Source of the DNA: JBBDIO01 sp040880365
GTDB taxonomy: Bacteria; Chloroflexota; Anaerolineae; Caldilineales; Caldilineaceae
Length of the DNA: 29,813 nt
Assembly: GCA_040880365.1 (NCBI GenBank)
Contig: JBBDIO010000146.1
Location: 1-29,813, forward strand
Direction: 5' to 3'
The position numbers and the translations under genes were made by a program. The notes beneath the pieces are model-generated. The model was not told where the DNA came from. It searched no databases and saw only the letters and a list, made by a program, of their open reading frames with translations. Below are positions 15,307-23,212 of the stretch, piece after piece. Position 1 is the stretch's first letter. Each line of letters starts with the position of its first letter.

Positions 15307-18090
15307 CTACGGCACGCCTTGGGTGGTCGATTCTGGGCGAGAGTCGGAGACCTCTGCCAGAATGGCGCGCGTGGCGCGTACTTCTTCATCGATGTTGAGG
15401 CGCTGAAATAGCTCCAGGGCCAAATCCAGCGGCGGGCGGGCCTGATCTGGTGCAGCGGCTGCCGCGTGCACTTCGCCCAGCGCGCGCCACGCAAATGCCA
15501 GCAGGTAGGTATCGTCGTTGGCTTCCGCCATCTGCCGGGATTGATCGTAGTGGGCTAGGGCGCGCGTCCATTCGCGCCGTTGTTTATAGACGGTGCCCAG
15601 GGTATAGAGTGCGTAGGGATGACTCTGGGGTTCTTCCTGGTTCAGCACGAGTTCTGCGAAATGTTCGGCTTCGGCGAGATTGCCCAACTCGGCGTGCGCT
15701 TCGGCGAGATTTGATGCGTTCTGGGCGAAGCGGAAAGGGTTGCCCATAGCCTGGAAGAAGCGCAGCGCGCGCTGGGCAGGTTCAACGGCCAGATCGAACT
15801 GGCGCGCCTGGATATAGGCGCTGGCAAGATTGCCGCGCACATATTCGGTCTGCACCCGGTCGCCAATTTGCCCATAGAACTGCATGGATTGTTCAAAATA
15901 GGGCAGGGCGTCTGCCATTTCCAGGCGGCGTCCATGCAGCATTGCCAGATAGTGATAGGTTTGGGCAATGCCCGGCGCGTAGTTCATGCTTTGCGCCAAA
16001 TCTAGTGCGCAGAGATAGTGGGCGCGTGCAGTGGCATAGTCGCCGCGCTGGTCCTGCACCACGCCCAGCATGGTTTCGGCATGGAAGCGCGCCAAATTGG
16101 CCTCGCGCCAGGCTGTGTCCATTTCGCGGCGGCGCAGGTAGGTGTAGCTGCGCTGGACGTGTAGCTGGGCACTCTGCCCCAGCAGATTGTTGACCGCATC
16201 CAACCCCGCGCCATACAGCTCCAGCGCGCGGTCGGCTTGCCCCTGGCTTTCCTGAGCTTGTCCCAGGCGCAGTTTGGCCTGCGGCGTGGCAATGTCGTCG
16301 GCAGGCCAGTCTATGTCGCTCAACTCATCGACCACGCGGGCCGATTCTCCTAGCAGCGTATAGAGTTCGCTGCGCAGCAACGCCAGTTCTTTGGCGCGGC
16401 GTGTGGATAGCCGGCGTTGGGATATCTGGGAAAATATGGCGGTGGCGGAACCGGCTTCGCCGCGCACGATTTCGTCTGCGCGGTGGGGATACCAGAGTTG
16501 CACCGCGGCTTCGGGCTGTCCGGCGCGCACCAGGTGATAGGCCGCGGCCGTGTATTCGCCGCGCACGGCGCGGATTTCTGCGGCGGCACTGTGCAGGGCT
16601 TCCTGGCGTTCCACGGGTAATTCGCCATAGACTACTTCGCGCAGCGCGGGCAAGAGCGTCACCCCGCCAAGCCCATCCAACCGGACCAGGCGACGCGCCA
16701 GTAATTGCTGAAAGGCATCGTGAACTGTCTGGATAGCTGTCTGGGTTTCTGTGTCGGGTTCGCCGCCGTTCATGCGTGCGGGCATGTCCGGGGCCAGCCA
16801 GACATCGGCGGGCGCCGCGGAACGAAAGACCGAGAGCAATTCCAGAATGCGCCGTTCGGCCGCGGGTAGACGCCGCTCTAGCCGCAGCCACAACGGGAGC
16901 AGAGCCTGGAAGCGGGGCAGGTGCTCCAGCACGGCGGCGATGGATGTGTCTACCCCGGTTTGGAAGTAGGCAATGCACAACTCTGCCAGGCGCGGATTGC
17001 CGCCGGTATAGTCATAGAGGCCCTCCAGGTCGGCAGGTGTGTAGTCGATACCCTGTGTGGTCAGCCACTCTGCCAGTTGCGCTAGTGCCCAGCCTTCCAG
17101 GTGATGGTGATCGTCGCTGGGCCAAAATGCGCGTTGTCCCATATAGAGAAGGGCGGTATGACTGTGCAGACTCTCCAGAAATTCCAGAATCTGCGTGTGT
17201 TGTAGATTCGGCTGGTCGAGCGTCAGTGGGCGCAGGAAGTCCATCTCATCAAAACAGAGCAGGGGCGCGCAGGGCAGGCTTTCCAAATCGCTGATGGCAA
17301 GTCCCAGCGCCAGGCCGGCGTCTTTGATGTGCCCGCCATCGGCGATGAGCTGCCGCCACAGGGTCGACGCGCCCTGGGTGTGGAGAAAATGGCCCAGCGC
17401 AAATATGAGGCTTTCGGCCTGGTCGTTGAGGGTAGGTCGGAGGGTATACCAGAACACGGCAGGCGAATCCCAGCCATCGACCACGGCCGCGCCCAGCGAC
17501 GTTTTGCCGACGCCGCCCGGCCCGGTCAGGCTGACGCTCCGCCCCTGGCGCAGTTGTGCGGCGATTTCGGCCAGGAGCGAATCGCGTCCGACCAGCGTGG
17601 GGGGTGCGATGGGTTGTTCGGCACGCACCGCCGGACGCAGCCTTTGCAGGAGTTGGGCGGCAAGGCGCTCGACCGCGGCCCGCAGATGGCGGTCGTGCGT
17701 GGGGCGGGATACGTGCAGAATATCGTGATAGATTTCGGCCTGGGTGCGGGGCGCAGGGCGAAACCGTGTTTTGAAGTAGTTGAGTTCCAGGATGAGACAG
17801 GCATAGCGTGCGCCGGTGGCGTCGTTTTCGCTCTGGGCGGCGTCGAGCATATCCGCGCCGGTTGGCGACAGTGGCCCGCCCCACAGGCTTTCCACGGCGC
17901 GCGTGATTTCGTCGCACAGCGCCTGGCCGCGGCTTCGGGGCGTTGGTTCAATGCCGTGGAGCGCATTGCCCAGAAAATAGGGCGCGGCCAGGGGCGACGT
18001 GTGCCCGATGGCCGCGGGATCCTGGCTCGATTCCAACACGAGTTTGAGCTGATCGGTGAAAGATTGGGTTCGCGTCTGGGGCGTTGCCAT
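15307..18090 (-). CDS. STAND/NB-ARC-type ATPase with C-terminal TPR array
   Basis: A 927-residue protein. The start is ATG 18090 with GGGAGA upstream; the frame extends 26 codons further across the promoter. Residues 1 to about 165 are an uncharacterised alpha-helical domain. The NTPase begins at TLVGRDSLLAEIAAQL, with Walker A GPGGVGKTS (190-198) and Walker B LLCFDEMDF (Asp281, Glu282), then a winged-helix-like region. From about residue 560 there are tandem tetratricopeptide-like helices (RAKELALLRSELYTLLGES, LELYGAGLDAVNNLLG, DYATARAHYLCALDLAQSM and more). There is no recognisable DNA-binding or enzymatic effector domain. By family it should be a cytosolic ATP-dependent switch that oligomerises on sensing a ligand. 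It is divergent from a TetR gene with interlocked promoters, suggesting shared control. Confidence 0.88.
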   Translation of the reverse strand: MATPQTRTQSFTDQLKLVLESSQDPAAIGHTSPLAAPYFLGNALHGIEPTPRSRGQALCDEITRAVESLWGGPLSPTGADMLDAAQSENDATGARYACLILELNYFKTRFRPAPRTQAEIYHDILHVSRPTHDRHLRAAVERLAAQLLQRLRPAVRAEQPIAPPTLVGRDSLLAEIAAQLRQGRSVSLTGPGGVGKTSLGAAVVDGWDSPAVFWYTLRPTLNDQAESLIFALGHFLHTQGASTLWRQLIADGGHIKDAGLALGLAISDLESLPCAPLLCFDEMDFLRPLTLDQPNLQHTQILEFLESLHSHTALLYMGQRAFWPSDDHHHLEGWALAQLAEWLTTQGIDYTPADLEGLYDYTGGNPRLAELCIAYFQTGVDTSIAAVLEHLPRFQALLPLWLRLERRLPAAERRILELLSVFRSAAPADVWLAPDMPARMNGGEPDTETQTAIQTVHDAFQQLLARRLVRLDGLGGVTLLPALREVVYGELPVERQEALHSAAAEIRAVRGEYTAAAYHLVRAGQPEAAVQLWYPHRADEIVRGEAGSATAIFSQISQRRLSTRRAKELALLRSELYTLLGESARVVDELSDIDWPADDIATPQAKLRLGQAQESQGQADRALELYGAGLDAVNNLLGQSAQLHVQRSYTYLRRREMDTAWREANLARFHAETMLGVVQDQRGDYATARAHYLCALDLAQSMNYAPGIAQTYHYLAMLHGRRLEMADALPYFEQSMQFYGQIGDRVQTEYVRGNLASAYIQARQFDLAVEPAQRALRFFQAMGNPFRFAQNASNLAEAHAELGNLAEAEHFAELVLNQEEPQSHPYALYTLGTVYKQRREWTRALAHYDQSRQMAEANDDTYLLAFAWRALGEVHAAAAAPDQARPPLDLALELFQRLNIDEEVRATRAILAEVSDSRPESTTQGVP

Positions 18091-18108
18091 GCTGCTATCT
18101 CCCGCAAA

Positions 18109-18137
18109 TTGCAATTTCGCACACACAAATGTATAAT
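18109..18137 (+). promoter_or_regulatory. Sigma-70-type promoter of the TetR gene
   Basis: TTGCAA (18109-18114) and a perfect TATAAT (18132-18137) are separated by 17 bp. The predicted start is near 18144, giving a leader of about 69 nt before ATG 18213. It faces the STAND promoter. Confidence 0.7.
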
Positions 18138-18149
18138 GAATTGTGGTAG

Positions 18150-18178
18150 AGCATACGCAGGATGTCATGGATTGTCAA
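18150..18178 (-). promoter_or_regulatory. Sigma-70-type promoter of the STAND ATPase gene
   Basis: On the minus strand a perfect TTGACA (18178-18173) and TATGCT (18155-18150) are separated by 17 bp. The predicted start is near 18143, about 53 nt before ATG 18090. Its start point abuts that of the opposite TetR promoter. Confidence 0.7.
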
Positions 18179-18212
18179 TTTTGGAATACAGTGATGTGCA
18201 ACGAAAGATTTT

Positions 18213-18809
18213 ATGGCGCGCCAATATAAAAAACGAGTTCGGGCGGAACAAGAAGAAGAAACGCGGGTGCGCATCGTAGAAGCGACGGTGGCATTGCACC
18301 AGGCGATTGGCGGTGTCAAAACGTCGATTCGCGCGATTGCCGAACGCGCCGGGGTGGAACGGGCCACGGTCTACCGCCATTTTCCCGATGAGCGAACTTT
18401 GCTAGAGGCCTGTACGGGCCACTATATTGCGCAGAATCCGCCGCCGAATCCGCAGACCTGGGCCGAGATCGCAGAGCCGGCGCGCCGTCTGGATGTGGCG
18501 CTCCACGCGATTTATACCTACCATCGCCAGACCGAGGCCATGTCGGCTCGCGCCGCGATAGATGTGCCCCAGATTCCCACACTGCGTGAGGTATTGGCGC
18601 CCATGTTTGCCTATTGGGAGCAGGTGCGCGCGGTTCTGGCGTGCGGTTGGTCGACAGAAGAATCCTCGGCGCGGCAAATTACGGCAGCCATTGGACATGC
18701 CTGTGCGTTCCAGACCTGGTTTTCGTTGGTGCGCGAGCAAGGTCTGGACGATGCCGACGCGGCGCGCATGATGCAGCGGATGGTTTGTTGCGTAGCGCGC
18801 CAGCCCTGA
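18213..18809 (+). CDS. TetR/AcrR family transcriptional regulator
   Basis: A 198-residue protein. The N-terminus is very basic (ARQYKKRVRAEQEEETR). The helix-turn-helix lies around residues 35-65, with TSIRAIAERAGVERATVYRH followed by FPDERTLLEAC, the classic TetR signature. The C-terminal ligand/dimer domain is helical and does not indicate a ligand. The ribosome site before ATG 18213 is weak (GAAAG). The divergent arrangement with the STAND ATPase, whose promoter overlaps its own, makes autoregulation and control of the ATPase likely. No transporter or enzyme gene of the kind usually paired with TetR is adjacent. Confidence 0.9.
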   Translation: MARQYKKRVRAEQEEETRVRIVEATVALHQAIGGVKTSIRAIAERAGVERATVYRHFPDERTLLEACTGHYIAQNPPPNPQTWAEIAEPARRLDVALHAIYTYHRQTEAMSARAAIDVPQIPTLREVLAPMFAYWEQVRAVLACGWSTEESSARQITAAIGHACAFQTWFSLVREQGLDDADAARMMQRMVCCVARQP

Positions 18810-19108
18810 AGCTGTCCATGCCCCAGCCGGGCGTTGTGACCACAGGTGCCCACTCCCCCACTGTCGTCCACCTTCCCAGAATCACATTAGAATCCAACGC
18901 TGTGCTTTGGTGACCCCACACCGCGCTGTGTCTGTCGCCGTCGTTGCCGCCCCCGTAGAGAGGAACGACAACGCGTTATTGTGACGCGTGTATTTTTTCG
19001 CAGTTTCCTCGTATATATCTAGTAGAACGATATAAAACTTGTTTTTCTGGCGGACAGACTTTGCCCCGACAGATTCACTATGTCTACTTTGAGACGAGAG
19101 GTATTTTT

Positions 19109-20830
19109 ATGCAGCATAAACAGTGGCTTCGCTTGATCTTGGTGTTTGCGTTCGTCGCCGGGGCGTGGCTTTTCACAACCGACACCGCGCGGGCAGACGA
19201 CTATAGTTGCAGTGCCAGCCTGGGTGCAGTGACCATCGACGACAACCTGCGCGTGCCCAGCGGTGCGAGTTGTACACTGAATGGCACGCGCGTCAACGGC
19301 AATGTGCTGGTGGAAGGCAGTGGCACGCTGAACGCCAGCGGTGTATTCGTAGATGGCAGTGTGCAGGCCGAGAATGCGGCCCAGGTGAATGTGCTGGGCG
19401 ACTCCACCGTGAAGGGCAATGTTCAGGTCAAACAGGGCGGCGGGGCGCGCGTGGAAGCGACGGTCATCGACGGGGATTTGCAATATGAAGACAACCTGCT
19501 GGCGTTGGCCGCGATTGACAACACGATTGGCGGCAATCTGCAAGCGTTTCAGAACCAGGGTGGACTGGTCGTGCGGGGCAATGTGATCGACGGCAACTTG
19601 CAATGCAAGTCGAATGTACCCGCGCCCACAGGCAGCAACAATACGGTGAGCGGCGACGCCGAGGATCAGTGTGCCAACCTCACCGAAGCCGGGAACGATG
19701 ACGGTGGTGACAACAGCGGTGACAACGATGGCGGCGGTGACAACGATGGCGGCGGTGACAACGGCAACGGGGGCACTTTTGAAGGCGATGACTTCATCTG
19801 CACCGGCGCAGTCGGCGCGCTGACTCTGGACAATGTGCGCGTACGCAACGACGCGACATGTTCCCTGACCGGCACGCGTGTGGATGGCAACATCTTCATC
19901 GAAAGCAATGGCACACTGCGCGCCGAGAATGTGCGGGTGATTGGAAATATCCAGGCCCAAAATGCTGTGCAGGTGGACGTGCTGGCAACGTCACGCATCG
20001 GGGGCAATGTCCAGATCAAGCAGAGTGGCGGGGCGCGGGTCGAGACGGCGCGCATCAACGGCGACCTGCAATATGAAGACAACGGCCAGGCCCTGACCGC
20101 AGTGGGCAATGTGGTTGGCGGTAATGTGCAGGCGTTCCAGAATCAGGGTGGTCTGTTGATTCGGGGCAACGCGATCGACGGCAATCTTCAATGCCAGTCG
20201 AATGTGCCTGCACCGACCGGCGGCAGTAATACTGTGGGCGGGGACAAAGAAGACCAGTGCGCCAATCTGGCTGAAGCAGCGAATGGCGGCAGCTCTGCCG
20301 AATTTGCGTGCACGGGCGCGGTGGGTGCGGTCCAGCTTGACAATGTGCGGGTGGCTGCCAATACCGAGTGCACGATGTCCGGCACCCATGTGGAAGGCAC
20401 GGTCTATGTGCACGAAAATGCCCGATTGCGGGCCGTCAGTGTGGAGGTGGTGGGCAATATCCAGGCCACCAATGCGGCCCAGGTCGATGTGGTTAGCCAG
20501 TCGCGTGTGGGCGGCAATGTTCAAATCGTGCAGAGTGGTCAGACCCGCATCGAAGGCGCGGCCATTAACGGTGATCTCCAGCTTTCGGCCAATACCGGCT
20601 TGGTGACGGCCCAGGACAATCGCGTGGGCGGCAATATTCAGGCGCTGCAAAACACAAACGAGGTTGCGATTCGCAATAACCAGGTGGAAGGCAATCTCGA
20701 CTGTGAGGCGAACACGTCTACGCTGATTGGCGGTAACAATGCGGTTCTGGGCAGCACGGCCACGCCCTGCACGAATCTGCTTCCCGCGGCGGGCGCGCCC
20801 AGCCTCTATCTGTCCAATCTGATGCGCTAG
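19109..20830 (+). CDS. Secreted three-module Cys-containing beta-solenoid protein
   Basis: A 573-residue protein starting at ATG 19109 (GAGAGG upstream). It has a signal peptide with cleavage near ARA|DD (residue 29). Three homologous modules of about 165 residues follow: 30-194, 227-394 and 398-560. Each has four cysteines at equivalent places (module 1: YSC, ASC, LQC, DQC) and short rungs with a recurring GN(V/I/L)Q pattern about every 20 residues, plus repeated phrases such as INGDLQYEDN and QAFQNQGGL. The rungs suggest a parallel beta-helix, possibly bactofilin-like. Modules 1 and 2 are joined by a Gly/Asp/Asn linker (195-225). The C-terminus is SLYLSNLMR, resembling the tail of the metzincin. 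It is probably a structural or adhesive cell-surface protein. The function is inferred; I do not recognise a named family. Confidence 0.85.
   Translation: MQHKQWLRLILVFAFVAGAWLFTTDTARADDYSCSASLGAVTIDDNLRVPSGASCTLNGTRVNGNVLVEGSGTLNASGVFVDGSVQAENAAQVNVLGDSTVKGNVQVKQGGGARVEATVIDGDLQYEDNLLALAAIDNTIGGNLQAFQNQGGLVVRGNVIDGNLQCKSNVPAPTGSNNTVSGDAEDQCANLTEAGNDDGGDNSGDNDGGGDNDGGGDNGNGGTFEGDDFICTGAVGALTLDNVRVRNDATCSLTGTRVDGNIFIESNGTLRAENVRVIGNIQAQNAVQVDVLATSRIGGNVQIKQSGGARVETARINGDLQYEDNGQALTAVGNVVGGNVQAFQNQGGLLIRGNAIDGNLQCQSNVPAPTGGSNTVGGDKEDQCANLAEAANGGSSAEFACTGAVGAVQLDNVRVAANTECTMSGTHVEGTVYVHENARLRAVSVEVVGNIQATNAAQVDVVSQSRVGGNVQIVQSGQTRIEGAAINGDLQLSANTGLVTAQDNRVGGNIQALQNTNEVAIRNNQVEGNLDCEANTSTLIGGNNAVLGSTATPCTNLLPAAGAPSLYLSNLMR
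19721..19762 (+). repeat. 18-bp tandem repeat in the linker of the solenoid gene
   Basis: GACAACGATGGCGGCGGT occurs at 19721-19738 and 19739-19756, followed by a partial copy to 19762. It encodes DNDGGG units of the flexible linker, and its length probably varies by slippage. Confidence 0.85.
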
Positions 20831-20847
20831 CGGCGTAAAACCATGAA

Positions 20848-20900
20848 GTAAACAAAAGGGGGGACTCGCCCACCAGAAGCGAGTCCCCCCTTTTGTTTAC
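20848..20900. terminator. Bidirectional terminator between convergent genes
   Basis: A perfect 22-bp stem (20848-20869 with 20879-20900) with a 9-nt loop contains six G-C pairs next to A4/T4 tracts, so either strand gives a GC-rich hairpin followed by T's. It serves the solenoid gene from the left and the oxidoreductase gene from the right. Confidence 0.92.
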
Positions 20901-20937
20901 TCCGGCACTGCTGCCGGTACAGCCTGGGCGGCTGAGC

Positions 20938-22107
20938 TTATTTGTTCGCCTCATGCCAGGACATGCCTTCGCCGCGGACAAGCCGGGCGCGGCGTTCGTA
21001 GCGACCCGGCCATTCTATGGGCAGATCGCCACTTTCGACCATGAGCTTCAGCGGGTTGACGCGTGTCTTCAGCGGCAAATAAATGCGCTGGCGTTTGCGT
21101 GCCGATTCAAACAGCGCCATCATAACTTCCTGGACGGCGCGGGCGCGTTCGGCGCGGCTGATGGGCGCTTCGACCTTGCCCTCGACCCAATCGACGGCTT
21201 CCTGGGCCTGATGTGCCCAGCAATCGTGCCACGGCGCTTCGACTTGCTGCCAGCCCTCGGAGGAGGAGTTGATGTAGCGCACGGTGCCGATTTCATAGTT
21301 GTAGCGCGCCGAAGGTCCTTCGGGCGAATACATGGGCGCATCGGTAGGGATCTGTTCGTCGGGATGGTAGGTGGTATCCAACTCCATGATGCCATCAGTG
21401 CCGATGACCCGGCAGCCCTGGCCCAGCCCGCGCACCAGGTTGCCCTGGATGAGGATGGATGCGCCGTTGTCACAGCCGGCAATACCCATGCAGGCATCCT
21501 CGGCGGGCAAGCCGCGCTCTACCTGGTCGGTAGTCCGTTCCACCGCGCCCATTACCCACTCGACAGTTGGCTCATCCATGAGAAAAAGCGCCAGGCGGAT
21601 GTTGTGGGAATTGGTGTTCAGAATATTGCCACCATCGTCCAGCTGGACCTGGGTGACCTTGCCAATCGCGCCCTGGCGGATGAGTTCCCGCGCTTGCAAC
21701 CAGGTGGCGTGGTGGGGGCGCTGATAGGCGATGATGAGCTTGACCCCGTTGCGTTCGCACGCGGTCAGCATGTCATCGGCTTCGCCCAGATCGACAGCCA
21801 TAGGCTTCTGACAGATGATGGCCTTGGGACGGCGGGCCGCCGCCGCGATGACCATTTCGGCGTGTTGCTGGTGCCAGGAGCAGATGTCCACAAAATCGGG
21901 GCGCTCCTTGTCCAGCATTTCGCGATAGTCGGCATAGCGATGGTCTTCGCCAACTTTGAAAAAGTCGCCATACTCGCGGCGAGCATCGGGGTTGGTATCG
22001 GCCAATGCGCTTATGGTGGTGGGTTGACCCGGCACACCGAGCCAGCCCCGCGCGTGCACGCGTGCGATGATCCCGCACGCGATGATAGCTGTACGATATT
22101 TACTCAT
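20938..22107 (-). CDS. Gfo/Idh/MocA family NAD(P)-dependent oxidoreductase
   Basis: A 389-residue protein, full length for the family, starting at ATG 22107 with AGAGGA upstream. The N-terminal Rossmann part opens TAIIACGIIARVHARGW, in which the first Gly of the usual GxGxxA motif is Ala10. Family-typical ICQKPMAVDLGEADDM follows, with QKP (100-102) in place of the common EKP; Lys101 is the expected catalytic lysine. The C-terminal half forms the substrate-binding sheet, including SHNIRLALFLM where a catalytic His is expected. There is no signal peptide. Family members oxidise or reduce sugars, inositols or amino-sugars. The substrate is not evident and no sugar transporter is adjacent. It is convergent with the solenoid gene. 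Confidence 0.9.
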   Translation of the reverse strand: MSKYRTAIIACGIIARVHARGWLGVPGQPTTISALADTNPDARREYGDFFKVGEDHRYADYREMLDKERPDFVDICSWHQQHAEMVIAAAARRPKAIICQKPMAVDLGEADDMLTACERNGVKLIIAYQRPHHATWLQARELIRQGAIGKVTQVQLDDGGNILNTNSHNIRLALFLMDEPTVEWVMGAVERTTDQVERGLPAEDACMGIAGCDNGASILIQGNLVRGLGQGCRVIGTDGIMELDTTYHPDEQIPTDAPMYSPEGPSARYNYEIGTVRYINSSSEGWQQVEAPWHDCWAHQAQEAVDWVEGKVEAPISRAERARAVQEVMMALFESARKRQRIYLPLKTRVNPLKLMVESGDLPIEWPGRYERRARLVRGEGMSWHEANK

Positions 22108-22261
22108 AAAACGATTCCTCTTTCCTTGTTGGCTTTCTGTGGATAACGCTGGGGTGGGCGTAGAAATGTAGTGAATGAAGTATATTTTACACTACCTGGC
22201 GCGAGATAGGCGATTTATCACCTCGAACTGACACTGGGTGCTGTGGTAGGGAGGGTGACTG

Positions 22262-22304
22262 CGTGGCCATATATCGATTGTTGTGCAATTGATATATGGC
22301 CACG
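22262..22304. repeat. Long perfect inverted repeat (cruciform/hairpin)
   Basis: A 14-bp perfect stem (22262-22275 with 22291-22304) extends inward through a G-T wobble and four more pairs (277-280 with 286-289) to a 5-nt loop. It lies between the stop of the downstream astacin-like gene and the start of the oxidoreductase gene, both on the minus strand. There is no T-tract on either side, so it is a poor rho-independent terminator. It may protect mRNA or act as an operator. A separate 10-bp palindrome, ATTGATCAAT, lies at 22315-22324. Confidence 0.8.
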
Positions 22305-22369
22305 TCTGATAAATATTGATCAATGTTGATTGTGTGTGTGATGAGGACATGCAACCAACTGCCAGGTGC

Positions 22370-23185
22370 TCAGGGTGAAGGCGGGTAGACGCGGGCGATG
22401 TGCTCCTGATCGGTGGTGGACAGGGTGCGATTCCAGCCGACGCTGTAGGCTCCGCGTGTGAATTCCTGGGGAATGGGATAGAGCATGATGGACTGGGGAT
22501 CAAATTCCGACGCGTTGACGACTTCCGCGGCGTAGCGCTCGAAAATATTGACATCTACCTGGGTGCGGGACCAGTGGTTGGGCGGCCCGGCATAATATTG
22601 GTAGACCACGTCTTTATCCCACGGGATGGCCGCGTCGGGATTTTGGTGTTCGTGAATCAGGCCCAGCGCATGGCCGAATTCGTGCAGCACCACGCGCTGC
22701 AATTCGTCCTGGGGTGTGGCTGGGGTGAGCCAGCCAAAATTCATGGTCGGCGCGTCGGGTTCGATGCGGGAATCCAGCGCGTCGGTACCGATTAGCGACC
22801 ACGATGCGCCGGGTGTAAAGCTGATGCGGATCGGTGCGCCAGGCGCGTTGTTGAATTCGAAGCGAATGTTGGCAAAGCGCGTCCATTCCTGGGCGACTGC
22901 TGCAACACGGGCCTGGATTGCGGGATTTCCGTCGAGAAAACGCACGGCGAGCACGCGCCATTCTCCGGGCCAGATCTTGCGACGGTCGGCGGCCAGACGC
23001 AGGGCGCGCCGCGCGGCGGCTTCTTCGCTAACGTCGTGGTCCGGGGCATCTACACCTCGATTGGTGCTGTCAGCTTCATTATTGTCGCCGGTTTCATCCG
23101 GGTCCCTCTGCGCGGGATCCAGGAGGGGCGGTAGCAGTATCCGATCCACACATACGTGGAGAACGGGCTGAGCTGGGGCAGGCAT
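22370..23185 (-). CDS. Astacin-like (M12A) zinc metalloprotease, no signal peptide
   Basis: A 271-residue protein. The zinc site HEFGHALGLIHE (168-179) matches HExxHxxGxxHE of astacins, and the Met-turn SIMLYPIP (Met234, Tyr236) matches the family's SxMHY region. Upstream motifs VRFLDGNPAIQ and PTMNFGWL are shared with the preceding gene, its paralogue. No signal peptide or membrane segment is present. Residues 23-60 are acidic and probably disordered. A short CVDR motif at Cys12 is also present in the paralogue. ATG 23185 has no obvious ribosome site, and the gene follows the paralogue by 27 bp, so translation may be coupled. It is either intracellular or exported by an unconventional route. 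Confidence 0.85.
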   Translation of the reverse strand: MPAPAQPVLHVCVDRILLPPLLDPAQRDPDETGDNNEADSTNRGVDAPDHDVSEEAAARRALRLAADRRKIWPGEWRVLAVRFLDGNPAIQARVAAVAQEWTRFANIRFEFNNAPGAPIRISFTPGASWSLIGTDALDSRIEPDAPTMNFGWLTPATPQDELQRVVLHEFGHALGLIHEHQNPDAAIPWDKDVVYQYYAGPPNHWSRTQVDVNIFERYAAEVVNASEFDPQSIMLYPIPQEFTRGAYSVGWNRTLSTTDQEHIARVYPPSP

Positions 23186-23212
23186 CGTGCTGGACGCTGG
23201 GGCAGCATCCCT

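Noticed and set aside
18810..19108. Possible small gene or structured RNA between TetR and the solenoid gene
   Set aside because: No frame has a ribosome site plus plausible composition, and I found no stable conserved-looking fold. An AT-rich stretch at 19010-19040 with TATAAA may hold the solenoid promoter, but no matching -35 is visible.
20893..22146. 417-codon plus-strand frame opposite the oxidoreductase gene
   Set aside because: The minus-strand frame has a complete Gfo/Idh/MocA protein with family motifs; the plus frame has none and no ribosome site.
22108..22200. Promoter for the oxidoreductase gene with TATACT at 22184-22179
   Set aside because: The -10 is acceptable but no -35 element lies at a suitable spacing, so I did not list it.
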